Assembly (NCBI GenBank): GCA_014896355.1
Contig: JADBKO010000004.1
Location: 1 to 64,000 of the forward strand
Source: Bacillota bacterium
GTDB lineage: Bacteria; Bacillota; UBA5301; Bu52
Length of the DNA stretch: 64,000 nt
Direction of reading: 5' to 3'
This document shows, piece after piece, positions 19,110-28,950 of this stretch; position 1 is the stretch's first letter; each line of letters begins with the position of its first letter. The notes under the pieces were generated by a model. It was given only the letters and a program-made list of their open reading frames with translations, was not told the DNA's origin and did no database searches. Made by a program: the position numbers and the translations under genes.

Positions 19110-20254
19110 GACGCGGAATTTGTGCCGCCCTTTTCACCACTCTGCTTCTAGCGGGCCTGTCCGCGGCTTTGACGGGTTGCTGGGACTTAGAAGAGATCAG
19201 TGAGCAGGGAATGGTTCTGGGGGCCGCTGTGGATGCGGACCGCCAGCCCCGTTCCTTCCGCCTGACCCTGGAGATCCCGCGGGTGTCCGAATTCGCCGCC
19301 GCCGGGGGCGGAGGTGGAGGCGGAGGCGGCAGGGCGCCGGAAAAGCCTGCCTGGGTGGTGTCTGGGCAGGGAACGGCCTTGTACGACATCGTGCGGCAGC
19401 TGCAGACCCGGGTCAATCGCCGCTTCTTTTTGGGGCACGTGCGGGTGCTGGTGATCGGAGAAGAGTTGGCCCGCCGGGGATTGTTGCCAGTGATGGATTT
19501 CTTCGAGCGCAATCCGCAGCTCGCCTATAGGACCCCGGTTCTCATCGCCGCGGGAAAGGCGGAGGACGCCCTGAAGGTGCGGCCACGCCTGGAAAAGCTG
19601 GCGTCCACCTACCTGCGGACCCTGTCGGACAAGTCCCGGGTCGCCGGCAGGGCGCCCCAGGTCATGCTGGGGGAGATCCTGGGGCCGCTGCACGAACGCA
19701 AGGATTTTCTGCTGCCGAGGCTGGTCAGCAGCGAAAAGGAAGCCCAGCTCAGCGGCGCTGCTGTCATCCGCGGGGGTTCCCTGGCCGGCTGGCTGAGCCC
19801 GGGGCAAACCCGGGGAGCGTTGTTCGTGGAGGGCAAAATGGCCGGAGAGCTCGAAGCTGCCATTGGCCCGGCGGGCCAGACCGCAGTCTACGACGTCTCC
19901 ACCGTCCACAGCAAGTTGAGCAGCACTTGGGTGGGGGGAACGCCGCTGATCCGGATCAGCATCCGAAGCGAGGGGACGCTGACGGAAAGTACCGCCACCG
20001 CAGCTCTGCGGACTCCCGGAAGCATCCTCCGCCTGGAACAGGCCCTGGCGCGGCAGATCAACCGTGAGGTGCGCCAGGCCGTGGAACAGCTGCAGGCCCT
20101 GGGGGCGGACGCACTCGGCTTCGGAGACCTGCTGCACCGTCAGCACCCGGCCCAATGGAAGAAGACGCAGACCCGCTGGCACGAGCTCTTCCGCAGCACC
20201 TCCGTGGAGGTCAGCAGCGTCGTGCGGATCCGGCGGATCGGCGCCAGTTTCTGA
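19106..20254 (+). CDS. Ger(x)C-family spore germination lipoprotein
   Basis: Lipobox LSAALTGCWDLEEISEQGMVLGAAVD; HVRVLVIGEELARRGLLPVMDFFERNPQ. Confidence 0.9.
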   Translation: MRRGICAALFTTLLLAGLSAALTGCWDLEEISEQGMVLGAAVDADRQPRSFRLTLEIPRVSEFAAAGGGGGGGGGRAPEKPAWVVSGQGTALYDIVRQLQTRVNRRFFLGHVRVLVIGEELARRGLLPVMDFFERNPQLAYRTPVLIAAGKAEDALKVRPRLEKLASTYLRTLSDKSRVAGRAPQVMLGEILGPLHERKDFLLPRLVSSEKEAQLSGAAVIRGGSLAGWLSPGQTRGALFVEGKMAGELEAAIGPAGQTAVYDVSTVHSKLSSTWVGGTPLIRISIRSEGTLTESTATAALRTPGSILRLEQALARQINREVRQAVEQLQALGADALGFGDLLHRQHPAQWKKTQTRWHELFRSTSVEVSSVVRIRRIGASF

Positions 20255-20273
20255 AGGGAGGAGGCATCCCATC

Positions 20274-21362
20274 GTGCTGCGGGACGACGACCAGATCGGG
20301 CCGGGACAGGCGCTGGCGGTCATCGGAACGTTCACCCTGGGCCTCAACGCAGCGGTTCTGCCCAGGCTGGCGGCGCGGGCTGGAGCAGACGCCTGGCTGG
20401 CCTTTCTGGCGGCCACCCTGGCCGGCATGGCTGCGGCTCTGCTTTTGGGGGCCGTGACCCGCCGTTTTCCGAACCAGACCTTCGTCGAATACGGCTCCTC
20501 TTTGCTGGGACCTTTTCTTGGTCGTCTGGTGGCCGGCCTCCTGGTCCTGTTCTGGCTGCTGATCCTCAGTGTGGCGGTCCGGCAATTCGGGGATATCGTG
20601 AAGCTCTATCTGCTGCAGCGGACCCCCCTGGAGGTGGTGCTGCTTTCCCTTCTGTTTGTGGCGGGCTATGCTGCCCGCGGCGGCATCGAGCCTTTGGCCC
20701 GGGCCAACCAGATCGCCCTGCCTGCCGTGATGCTCCCGGCCTTGGCGACGTTCCTGGCCACCCTGTTTTCCGCCGACTGGACCCGCTTTCTGCCCGTCCT
20801 GGACAAAGGAGTCGCCCCTCTGCTGCGTCCGACCCTGGACTTGGCGGTGCAATATGCGGGACTGGAGAGCCTGCTGGTCTACGGCGCTTTTATGGACCAG
20901 CCCCGGGCCGGGACACGCGTGGCGTTCTGGGCGGTCCTTCTGACCTTCCTGCTGGGCACGGCGACCATCCTGGGAACCATTGGGAACATGGGAGCCACCG
21001 AGACCAGCCGGCTCCTGTGGCCGTCCTTGGCCCTGCTGGGCGCGGTACAGCTGCCTTCCCTGTTTCTGGAACGGGTGACCGGCGTGATTCTGGCTCTCTG
21101 GACTGCGCTCATCGCCGGGGCTACGGCTGTGGGTCTGAACTTGATCGGTACCACCTTGGCCCGCCTCTCCGGCCAGCGCGGCGCCCGGATTTACATCTTC
21201 CCCGCCACGCTGGCCGTCTTTCTGCTCGCCATCCTGCCCATCAACGTCACTCAGGCCATGGCGTGGATGCGGGCTCTGGTGCCGTTCACTGCTGCCGTTC
21301 TCTGGGGCCTGCCGATCCTCTTCCTCCTGCTGGCCGGCAGGCGACGGGGAAAATCGGCCTGA
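20274..21362 (+). CDS. GerB/GerAB-type spore germination permease
   Basis: GTG start at 20274 after GGGAGGAGG; about 10 TM segments; third gene of a ger operon. Confidence 0.85.
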   Translation: MLRDDDQIGPGQALAVIGTFTLGLNAAVLPRLAARAGADAWLAFLAATLAGMAAALLLGAVTRRFPNQTFVEYGSSLLGPFLGRLVAGLLVLFWLLILSVAVRQFGDIVKLYLLQRTPLEVVLLSLLFVAGYAARGGIEPLARANQIALPAVMLPALATFLATLFSADWTRFLPVLDKGVAPLLRPTLDLAVQYAGLESLLVYGAFMDQPRAGTRVAFWAVLLTFLLGTATILGTIGNMGATETSRLLWPSLALLGAVQLPSLFLERVTGVILALWTALIAGATAVGLNLIGTTLARLSGQRGARIYIFPATLAVFLLAILPINVTQAMAWMRALVPFTAAVLWGLPILFLLLAGRRRGKSA

Positions 21363-21375
21363 AAGGAGGATCCGC

Positions 21376-21645
21376 ATGCCCGCTGCCTGGCAACCGCATC
21401 TCTCCCTCGCCCGGATCCTGGAGGTTCTGGCCTCCGCCCTGGCAGCCGCCGCCACCTGGCTGGCCTCGGTCTGGGATCCCGGCGTGGCCTTTTACGGCCT
21501 GTTTGTAGCCGGTGTTTGCTTTGCCGATGCGCGCTCTCTACAACTCCAGGGATTGAAGCGGGAATCCCACCGGGCCCGCCTCCTCGGTTGGACGTTTCTC
21601 GTGGGAAGCGCGGGGCTGTGGCTCGCTGCGCAGTTCCTGGCCTGA
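21376..21645 (+). CDS. Small membrane protein (two or three TM), unknown function
   Basis: 89-aa ORF with RBS AAAGGAGG upstream, tandem after gerB; hydrophobic. Confidence 0.6.
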   Translation: MPAAWQPHLSLARILEVLASALAAAATWLASVWDPGVAFYGLFVAGVCFADARSLQLQGLKRESHRARLLGWTFLVGSAGLWLAAQFLA

Positions 21646-21751
21646 ATCCGTGTCCATCCGCCCCGAATTTCTGATTTTCCTCTTGCCCCCGATGCATCCC
21701 TGTGGTATATTATCAGTAACAGTTCCTATTAAATTTTTGGAGGTCTTCCGG

Positions 21752-22177
21752 ATGGCAAAGAGTCTGCAAAACACCAAAACCCTGGAAAACCTGAAAGCCG
21801 CTTTTGCTGGAGAGTCCCAGGCGAACCGGCGCTACCTGTACTTCGCCCAGCGGGCAGACGTGGAAGGGCGCCCCGATGTGGCAGGCCTGTTCCGTGACGT
21901 GGCGGAGGGCGAAACCGGCCACGCCTTCGGGCATCTCGAGTTCCTGGCTCAGGTGGGCGATCCTGCCACCGGCCAGCCCATCGGCAACACCGCTCAGAAC
22001 CTGCAGGCCGCCATCGACGGCGAAACGTATGAATATACCCAGATGTACCCGGGCTTTGCCAAGGTGGCACGGGAAGAAGGCTTTGATGAAATCGCCGAAT
22101 GGTTCGAGATCCTAGCCCGGGCTGAAAAGGCCCACGCCGGCCGCTTTCAGAAGGGTCTGGACACGCTGGATGCCTGA
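21752..22177 (+). CDS. Rubrerythrin-family diiron protein without rubredoxin domain
   Basis: RBS GGAGG at 21739. [39 protein letters not shown] and [13 protein letters not shown]; no CxxC pair at the C-terminus. Confidence 0.92.
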   Translation: MAKSLQNTKTLENLKAAFAGESQANRRYLYFAQRADVEGRPDVAGLFRDVAEGETGHAFGHLEFLAQVGDPATGQPIGNTAQNLQAAIDGETYEYTQMYPGFAKVAREEGFDEIAEWFEILARAEKAHAGRFQKGLDTLDA

Positions 22178-22282
22178 AACGCCAGGATCTGCCGCCCCGG
22201 GCCTGTACCGCCGTCCAGGTCCGGGGCCTGCGGAGGCTGAAGGGGCGGCACCGGACGGGAGGGCTGAACAGGAGGACCGGGA

Positions 22283-22933
22283 ATGGACCCATTGACGCAG
22301 GATGACCTGATGGATTTGGAGACATACGAGAAGAACCGTACCCAGATCCGGGAACGCGTCGTCCGCCTGAAAAAGCGGCGCCGCCTGGAGGTCGGATCCC
22401 GTCTGTCACTGGTTTTTGAAAACCGCGACACCGTACGCTTTCAAATCCAGGAGATGCTACGCATCGAGCGGGTGCGGGATCCCCGCAAAATCCAGGAAGA
22501 GCTGGAAATCTACAATACGCTGCTTCCCCCTCCGCGAGGATGGAGCGCCACGCTTTTCATCGAGGTGACCGACCCCGCCCAGGTGCCCGGGGTCCTGGGG
22601 CTCCTGGTGGGGGTCGAGAACGCGGTGGCCATTGAAGCGGCGCGACTGGACTGGGCGTCTCACTCCGGCGGCGAACAGGCGGAGCCTGCTCACAAAGCGG
22701 TCTTTCCCCCGGCCCTGCGGGTGGAAGGGATCGCGGAAGCCGGGCGGAGCAAGGAGGAGAAGACCAGCTCCGTCCATTATTTGCGCTTTCAGCCGCAGGA
22801 CCCGGCTCAATGGGAAGAAGCTCTGGGTGGCACAGCACCGGTCTGGGTGGTGGTGGATCACCCCCACTACCAGGCGCGGCAGGAGCTACCGCCCCAGCTG
22901 CGGGAAGAACTGCTGAAGGATCTGCGGAGCTGA
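22283..22933 (+). CDS. DUF3501-family protein
   Basis: DLMDLETYEKNRTQIRERVVRLKKRRRLEVGSRLSLVFENRDTVRFQIQEMLRIERV is characteristic of DUF3501; next to rubrerythrin. Confidence 0.8.
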   Translation: MDPLTQDDLMDLETYEKNRTQIRERVVRLKKRRRLEVGSRLSLVFENRDTVRFQIQEMLRIERVRDPRKIQEELEIYNTLLPPPRGWSATLFIEVTDPAQVPGVLGLLVGVENAVAIEAARLDWASHSGGEQAEPAHKAVFPPALRVEGIAEAGRSKEEKTSSVHYLRFQPQDPAQWEEALGGTAPVWVVVDHPHYQARQELPPQLREELLKDLRS

Positions 22934-23090
22934 GGCTGGGCCTTCCAACCCGCCCCTCCGTCCGCCGACGGGGCGCCACCTCGCGCCCCCGATGGCAGTG
23001 AGTGGAGCTCCCGCTGGCAGTGAAAAGCCGACAGCGGTCGCCTGCCCGCCGCCGGCCTTTTTGTTGTCTAGGAACCGCCCGCGTCCCCGC

Positions 23091-24302
23091 TCACTGCAGG
23101 TACTGCAAGGGATTGACCAGTTTCCCCCGGACCTTCATGCGGAAATCCAGGTGGGGCCCGGTGCTGCGCCCGGTGCTTCCCGACAGGGCCAGCACCTGCC
23201 CGGTGCGCACGACCTGCCCCACCCTCACCAGAATCCGGGAGAGATGGCCGTAGTAGGTTTCCACATCCTGTCCATGGCTCAGAACCACGGTCCAGCCGTA
23301 CGCCCCCAGCCAGCCGGCGTAGTTCACCGTACCGGCTGCGGCGGCCACCACCCGCGTACCCACGGGAACCGCGATATCCAGGCCTTCGTGAAACTCATAC
23401 CCGCGCCCCACCGGGTTTGGGCGCCAGCCGTAGCGGGACGAGACACTGCCGCTGACGGGCCAGGCCAAGCGCAACGGTGCGGCGGCAGCCATGGTCGTTG
23501 TGCGGCGGCCGTCCACGGAGGCCCGCGGGGCCTCCGTGGACGGCGGAATGGTCAGAACCATGCCGGGAAGGATCAAATCTGGATTTGCCAGCCCGTTGAG
23601 GGCCTGTAATGCGGACAACGAGACCCCGTGGCGCTCGGCGATGGAGGCCAGAGTATCCCCCCATTTCACCTGGTAACGGGTGGGCGGGGTCATGGCACTG
23701 CGCCAGCCTCCGCTTCCGGCCCGGGGCACCAATAGCAGCTGGCCTACACGGATGCGATCGTCGGCCAGGCCGTTGATGCCTCTGAGATGCCCTACGGTGC
23801 TGCCGTAGGCCCGGGCCAGGGAGAATAACGTCTCGCCGCTGCGCACGAGGTGCCATAGGACCAGTTTGCGCAGCTGGGCCACAGTGGCAGGCCCGGCCTT
23901 TCCGTCCACCTGCAGCCCGTGACTCTTTTGAAATTGCCGGATCGCGTCTCGGGTCTCACCTCCGAACCGCCCGTCCAACGACAGGTCGAACCCCAGGCTG
24001 ACAAGCAGGCGTTGCAGCTGCCAGACGTCCTTCCCCTGAGCGCCCAAAGCCAGCACCCGTTGTCCAAGGGGCCATAGGCTCGGGCTTTGCAGGGGCTGCG
24101 CCTGGGCAGCCGGGTGCAGCCAGTGGCCGGTCCAGGTCCAAAGGGCCGTCGCCCCCGACGGGACATGGCCCGCCCGCAGGCTTCCCTGCCCCTCCGGCCA
24201 TGGCGCCCCTGCCAAGGCGGCGGCCCAAAGTGCCAGACCGCCTGCGAACCAGCGGGCCATCCGCCGCCCCTGTCTGCCAGTAGCAAAGGGCCACAGCAAC
24301 AT
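23091..24302 (-). CDS. Secreted M23 peptidase with peptidoglycan-binding and LysM domains
   Basis: PG_binding_1 (VWQLQRLLVSLGF...GGETRDAIRQFQ), two LysM repeats, M23 core (HEGLDIAVPVGTRVVAAAAGTV, HLDFRMKVRGKLVNPLQYL). Confidence 0.9.
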   Translation of the reverse strand: MLLWPFATGRQGRRMARWFAGGLALWAAALAGAPWPEGQGSLRAGHVPSGATALWTWTGHWLHPAAQAQPLQSPSLWPLGQRVLALGAQGKDVWQLQRLLVSLGFDLSLDGRFGGETRDAIRQFQKSHGLQVDGKAGPATVAQLRKLVLWHLVRSGETLFSLARAYGSTVGHLRGINGLADDRIRVGQLLLVPRAGSGGWRSAMTPPTRYQVKWGDTLASIAERHGVSLSALQALNGLANPDLILPGMVLTIPPSTEAPRASVDGRRTTTMAAAAPLRLAWPVSGSVSSRYGWRPNPVGRGYEFHEGLDIAVPVGTRVVAAAAGTVNYAGWLGAYGWTVVLSHGQDVETYYGHLSRILVRVGQVVRTGQVLALSGSTGRSTGPHLDFRMKVRGKLVNPLQYLQ

Positions 24303-24422
24303 GGCAAACCTCCTTTGCCGCTAGGCTTTCCCAACTCAGGAGGTTTCATGCCTGCTGTGGCCCTGGCCGCCAGTCTCCGCCCCGAACGTCCTTTGGCTGT
24401 CCGGGGGCTCCCAGGGGTTTTT

Positions 24423-25949
24423 CTACCCGGGCGCCTCCTCCCCCTCTGACTCCTCGCGCAGGCGCATGTGCGGAAAGAGAATCACGTCCCGGATGGAGGC
24501 CGAGTCGGTCAAAAGCATCACCCAACGGTCCACACCGATTCCCAGGCCGCCGGTGGGCGGCATCCCGTATTCCAGCGCCGTCAGATAGTCCTCATCCATC
24601 ATGTGGGCTTCTTCGTCACCACGCTGGCGGGCTGCCAGCTGGGCTTCAAAGCGCTGTCTCTGGTCCAAAGGATCGTTTAGCTCACTGAACCCGTTGGCCA
24701 TCTCCCGCCCGTAGATGTACGGCTCAAAACGGTCCGTCAAAGAGGGGTCGGAATGCTTCCGTTTGGCCAACGGGGAAATCTCCACCGGATAATCGGTGAT
24801 GAACACCGGCTGAATGAGCTTCGGCTCCACAAAACGCTCAAACAACTCGTTGATGACCTGCCCACGGGTGGCATTGGGCGGCAGATCCACACGCAGCCGC
24901 GCAGCGGTGGACCGGGCTGCCTCGTCATCGGCCAGCATGGCGGCACGCACACCGGCATAGCGCTCCAAGGCTTCCAGCATGGGCACCCGGGGCCAGGGCG
25001 GGGCCAGGTCGATTTCCGTCCCCTGGTATTGAATCTTCAGCGTCCCCCGTACCTTCTCGGCCACGGTGGCCATGAGTTCTTCGGTGATCGCCATCATGTC
25101 GTTGTAGTCCGCATAGGCCTGGTATAGCTCCATGCTGGTGTATTCCGGGTTGTGTTTGATGGAGATCCCTTCGTTGCGAAAGTTCTTGCCGATTTCGAAG
25201 ACCTTTTCCAACCCCGCCACGATCAGCCGCTTCAGGTAAAGCTCCGGAGCGATGCGCAGGTAAAGATCCATATCCAGGGCATTGTGATGGGTTTTGAACG
25301 GCCGGGCATTGGCTCCGCCTGCGATGGGATGCAAAGAGGGAGTCTCCACCTCCAGAAAGCCCCGGGCTGTGAGAAACTCCCGGATGGAGGCGATGATGCG
25401 GCTACGGGTCACGAAGACCTGGCGTACCTCGGGATTCACGATCAGGTCCAGGTAACGCTGGCGGTAGCGCAGTTCCACGTCTTTGAGCCCATGCCACTTC
25501 TCTGGAAGCGGCCGCAGGGACTTGCTCAAGAGCTGGAAGGAATCCACCTGCACCGTGATCTCGCCGCGGTGGGTCCGGAACAGGCGGCCCCGGACCCCGA
25601 TGATGTCACCCAGGTCCAGCTTCTGGAAATCCTGGTACCCCTGCTCGCCCAGCTCGTTGAGGCGGCCGTAGAGCTGGATACGCCCGGAACGGTCCTGAAG
25701 GTGGGCAAAACTCGCCTTGCCATGAGCACGGAAACTCACGATGCGACCGGCCAGGGCCACCTGCAGCTGATGAGCCGCCTGCTCGGGGCCCTGGGACGCC
25801 TCCAGACGGGAATACTCCTGCTCGGCATCGGCAGCCAGGTGGGTGCGCTCAAAGCGCTGGCCAAACGGGTAGATGCCTTGCTTCTTCCACTGCTCCAGCT
25901 TCGCCAAACGCGATTGCACTAAAGGGTTTTCATCCAGTACGGGATTCAT
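24423..25949 (-). CDS. lysS: Lysyl-tRNA synthetase, class II
   Basis: [50 protein letters not shown] and [14 protein letters not shown]. Confidence 0.97.
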   Translation of the reverse strand: MNPVLDENPLVQSRLAKLEQWKKQGIYPFGQRFERTHLAADAEQEYSRLEASQGPEQAAHQLQVALAGRIVSFRAHGKASFAHLQDRSGRIQLYGRLNELGEQGYQDFQKLDLGDIIGVRGRLFRTHRGEITVQVDSFQLLSKSLRPLPEKWHGLKDVELRYRQRYLDLIVNPEVRQVFVTRSRIIASIREFLTARGFLEVETPSLHPIAGGANARPFKTHHNALDMDLYLRIAPELYLKRLIVAGLEKVFEIGKNFRNEGISIKHNPEYTSMELYQAYADYNDMMAITEELMATVAEKVRGTLKIQYQGTEIDLAPPWPRVPMLEALERYAGVRAAMLADDEAARSTAARLRVDLPPNATRGQVINELFERFVEPKLIQPVFITDYPVEISPLAKRKHSDPSLTDRFEPYIYGREMANGFSELNDPLDQRQRFEAQLAARQRGDEEAHMMDEDYLTALEYGMPPTGGLGIGVDRWVMLLTDSASIRDVILFPHMRLREESEGEEAPG

Positions 25950-25977
25950 CGCTCGCCTGCCCCGGGCTCAGGCCGGC

Positions 25978-26457
25978 CTACGCCAGCCGAACCTCTTCGA
26001 TCTTATACTCGATCTTGCCGTCCGGAACGGAGACCTGCACCACATCCCCCACATGGTGGCCCAGCAGTGCCTGGCCCACCGGAGATTCATTGGAGATCTT
26101 CTGCTCTGCCAGATTCGCTTCGGCGGAGCTGACCAGGGTGAATTCCAAGACCTCGCTGTTGCCCAGGTCCCGAATCTTCACCCGGGAGCCCAGGGTCACC
26201 TTATCCTTGGAAACATCGCTGCTATCCATCACCCGCGCATTGCGCAGCATCTTCTCCAGGGTGAGGATTCTCCCCTCGATGAACGCCTGCTCGTTCTTGG
26301 CGTCGTCGTATTCGGAATTCTCGCTGATATCGCCGAATTCCAGCGCCTGCTTGATGCGCTCCGCCACTTCCCGCCGGCGCACGGTTTTGAGCTCTTCCAG
26401 CTCCTGCTCTAACTTTTGCAGGCCTTCCTGAGTAAGGATGATCTCTTTCTCTGCCAT
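25978..26457 (-). CDS. greA: Transcription elongation factor GreA
   Basis: [55 protein letters not shown]. Confidence 0.97.
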   Translation of the reverse strand: MAEKEIILTQEGLQKLEQELEELKTVRRREVAERIKQALEFGDISENSEYDDAKNEQAFIEGRILTLEKMLRNARVMDSSDVSKDKVTLGSRVKIRDLGNSEVLEFTLVSSAEANLAEQKISNESPVGQALLGHHVGDVVQVSVPDGKIEYKIEEVRLA

Positions 26458-26514
26458 CCCGTTGCCCTCTTTCTGGCCGGTCTTCCGCACGTTGCGATAT
26501 TCGGCATCATAACC

Positions 26515-26550
26515 AAAGCACTGCCGCCTTTTGCAGGGCGGCAGTGCTTT
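26515..26550 (-). terminator. Perfect 14-bp stem in the greA leader (candidate attenuator/intrinsic terminator)
   Basis: AAAGCACTGCCGCC (26515-26528), 8-nt loop, GGCGGCAGTGCTTT (26537-26550). Confidence 0.7.
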
Positions 26551-26576
26551 CACTAGCCTTCTGGTGGCATTGTCCT

Positions 26577-26605
26577 ATTATAGACTCCGGCTCGGGACGT
26601 GTCAA
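26577..26605 (-). promoter_or_regulatory. Full-consensus sigma-A promoter for greA(-lysS)
   Basis: Minus strand TTGACA (26605-26600), 17-bp spacer, TATAAT (26582-26577). Confidence 0.85.
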
Positions 26606-26640
26606 TGCGAACAAAAGTTCGTGAAACAGAAGCCTCCTCT

Positions 26641-27816
26641 TCATGACGTGCCTTCCGGCACCGGCAGAGGCTGGCGCTTCCGGGCAGTATTGGCGGCATC
26701 GGACGCGAGATCCTCCGCCTTCCCCTGCAGCGGAGCGGGTGCCTGCGAGGCGAACCCTGCCAGGCGCCGTACCCGCTCGAAAGTCTCGTCGCTGACGGGA
26801 CGTTCGAAGCTGCGCAGGCCGGCCAGCTGAAACCCATGGCGGCGGGCCAGTTCACTGATCTCCTGAATCCGCTCCAGATCCAACACCCGGCCCAGGCTGA
26901 AGTTTTCGTAGCGCCCCTCCAGAGCCAGGATCATGGTTTCCGCCATGCAGGCATAGGAGGTGCGGGGCGGAAAGCCAAAGTCCAAGTGGAAATCCACGTC
27001 GCCGGGGACCTGCACCACGCCGCCCTCGAAGACCAGGACGTCCGGGCGGGCCGCGGCCACCTGCACGGACACGTCCCGGGGGCGGGCCACGTCGCAGACG
27101 ATGGCGCCCCGCTTCAGGTCCTCGGGTTGGATCACGGCGTCCACGGCGCTGGTCACGGCCACCACCACATCCGCCCTGGAGAGGGCGCTGCGGATGTCCG
27201 TGGAGACCTCCACGCTGCCGGGGCCGTCCTTTAGGACCCGTTCCGCCGCCTCCTCCAGTTTGGCCAGCCGGCGGCCCACCAACGTCAGGCGGCTCACCTG
27301 CGGCGCCAAGAGCCGGGAGGCAGCCAGGCCCACCGAGCCGGTGGCGCCCAGGACCGCCGCCTGGCAACCCTTCAGGTCCACACCGAGGCGCCGGGCGGCC
27401 AGCTCGATGCCTTGAATGGCCGTGGCCACGGTATAGGAATTTCCGGTGGTCACCGCAATATCCACCGCTTTGGCCACGCTGACCCCCGCGTCCCCCACTA
27501 CGGAGGTGAAAGCCCCCAGGCCTACGATGCGGGCGCCCAGCTGTTGAGCGCGCCGGGCAGCGGCGATGATCTTGGCCATGACTACCGGCTCCGGCAAGCT
27601 CACCATCTGGTGGGCAGTCAGCGGGCAGCCCACAAACCAGCCTTCCGCCTCCTTCCCGGTTCGGGAGCGGATGCCGGTGATATGGGACGCCGTAACCGGA
27701 GGCAGGAAACGCAGAGCCGGTTCCACCCACGCTCCGGGAAGGCGGCGCGTGATCTTGAACTTACGCGCTACGTCCTCCACAGACAGTGGGTGGATAATGA
27801 AAGCGAAATTCTCCAA
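26641..27816 (-). CDS. Long-chain acyl-ACP reductase (AAR)-like NAD(P)-binding protein
   Basis: Resembles cyanobacterial AAR: GGFTS-like LGAFTSVV, TTGNSYTVA, VLGATGSVGLAASRLL, FEGGVVQVPGDVDFHLDFGFPP, ACMAETMILALEGRYENFSLGR, ARRHGFQLAGL. TTG start. Confidence 0.75.
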   Translation of the reverse strand: MENFAFIIHPLSVEDVARKFKITRRLPGAWVEPALRFLPPVTASHITGIRSRTGKEAEGWFVGCPLTAHQMVSLPEPVVMAKIIAAARRAQQLGARIVGLGAFTSVVGDAGVSVAKAVDIAVTTGNSYTVATAIQGIELAARRLGVDLKGCQAAVLGATGSVGLAASRLLAPQVSRLTLVGRRLAKLEEAAERVLKDGPGSVEVSTDIRSALSRADVVVAVTSAVDAVIQPEDLKRGAIVCDVARPRDVSVQVAAARPDVLVFEGGVVQVPGDVDFHLDFGFPPRTSYACMAETMILALEGRYENFSLGRVLDLERIQEISELARRHGFQLAGLRSFERPVSDETFERVRRLAGFASQAPAPLQGKAEDLASDAANTARKRQPLPVPEGTS

Positions 27817-27911
27817 TCTTCTCTTCTCCCTCCGTTTGAGTCAACGCCGAATGGCCGCGGCACCGCCTGCATCAGGCTATGGCGCCGGTAGGAGCGGCAC
27901 CCGCCATCGTG

Positions 27912-28889
27912 TCAGGCTTCGGCGGCGAACGCCGGCGCCGGGTTCAGGATCTCTTGCCGGGGCCGGAAACCCAGTTGGTCCAGCAGCCGGTCATACTCTT
28001 GGGGCCTGAGAGAGCCGTGGCCACCCGCTGCGGCCACCAGCAGGGCCTCCATGACGTTGGTGCCGAACGATCGCCCCTCCAGCTCCGGCGTGGTGGTGAT
28101 CAACTGCCAGACTCCCCGCCGTTTCAGGTCCGCCACGTCCTCCTGGGTCACGGTGTTGGTGAGAATGATCTTTCCGGGCAGTTCCAACGGCGCGTAGCGG
28201 CGGATGTAATGGAAATCGCCGGCGATGATATCCGCCTCCTGGAACACCCGGGGAAACTTGGGCGTAACGATCTCCTGAGACTGGCCTGTGGGATAGAGGT
28301 ACTTGAACGGCAACTGCACCAGCAGAGGCATCAGAACAGCCGCTGCCGCCCGCAGCGTTCCCAGGCTGCGGATGGGGATGGGCACGCCCACCCCGAACAT
28401 GAGATCGCCGAAGGTGACCCGGCAGCCGTGTTCTACCAGGGCTTCACTGAGGCCGAAGCGGTCCACTCCCACCACCACCAGGGCCTTGAGCCGGCGGAAG
28501 TCCATGCCCTGCCGGGCCAAATGATGGACGACACGGCGCTCCAGGGTGTCTTTCAAACCGGATCCATCCACGATAGGGCTGATCCGGGCCGCCCTGGCCA
28601 TGCGCTTGGCTTCGCGGATCACATAGCGCCGGCCCCCTGCCACCAGGTAGAGGTCGATCCCCCCCATGCCGAATGCCGCCACCTGGCCGTCCAGCTGCCG
28701 GATGAGCTCCACGGCCTTGTCCATGCTGCCGTCGGTGCCGATGCGCTCCACGCGGAAATGCTGTCCCAAAAGCTCCAGGTCCACAGTGTGGTTGCGGCGG
28801 GACGATCCGATGCTGACGCTGACCACTCGTTTCACATCCCGGCTGCCTTCCGCGCCGGAATGCAGGTCATCCCCTGCGGACATGCGCAA
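27912..28889 (-). CDS. Conserved protein of a family I recall being annotated 'quinate 5-dehydrogenase' in some Bacillota; function unknown
   Basis: KRVVSVSIGSSRRNHTVDLELLGQHFRVERIGTDGSMDKA, AFGMGGIDLYLVAGGRRYVIREA; co-oriented with the AAR-like gene. Confidence 0.6.
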   Translation of the reverse strand: MRMSAGDDLHSGAEGSRDVKRVVSVSIGSSRRNHTVDLELLGQHFRVERIGTDGSMDKAVELIRQLDGQVAAFGMGGIDLYLVAGGRRYVIREAKRMARAARISPIVDGSGLKDTLERRVVHHLARQGMDFRRLKALVVVGVDRFGLSEALVEHGCRVTFGDLMFGVGVPIPIRSLGTLRAAAAVLMPLLVQLPFKYLYPTGQSQEIVTPKFPRVFQEADIIAGDFHYIRRYAPLELPGKIILTNTVTQEDVADLKRRGVWQLITTTPELEGRSFGTNVMEALLVAAAGGHGSLRPQEYDRLLDQLGFRPRQEILNPAPAFAAEA

Positions 28890-28950
28890 ATGCCCCCTCT
28901 ATTTAGAGTCCAGGCCGGCTTCAGCCGCCGCCGGCCCGCAATCCGGGTAT

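Noticed and set aside
19309-19330. (Gly)9 tract in the GerC-type protein
   Set aside because: Encoded by mixed GGC/GGA/GGT codons, so not a slippage tract; likely a flexible linker.
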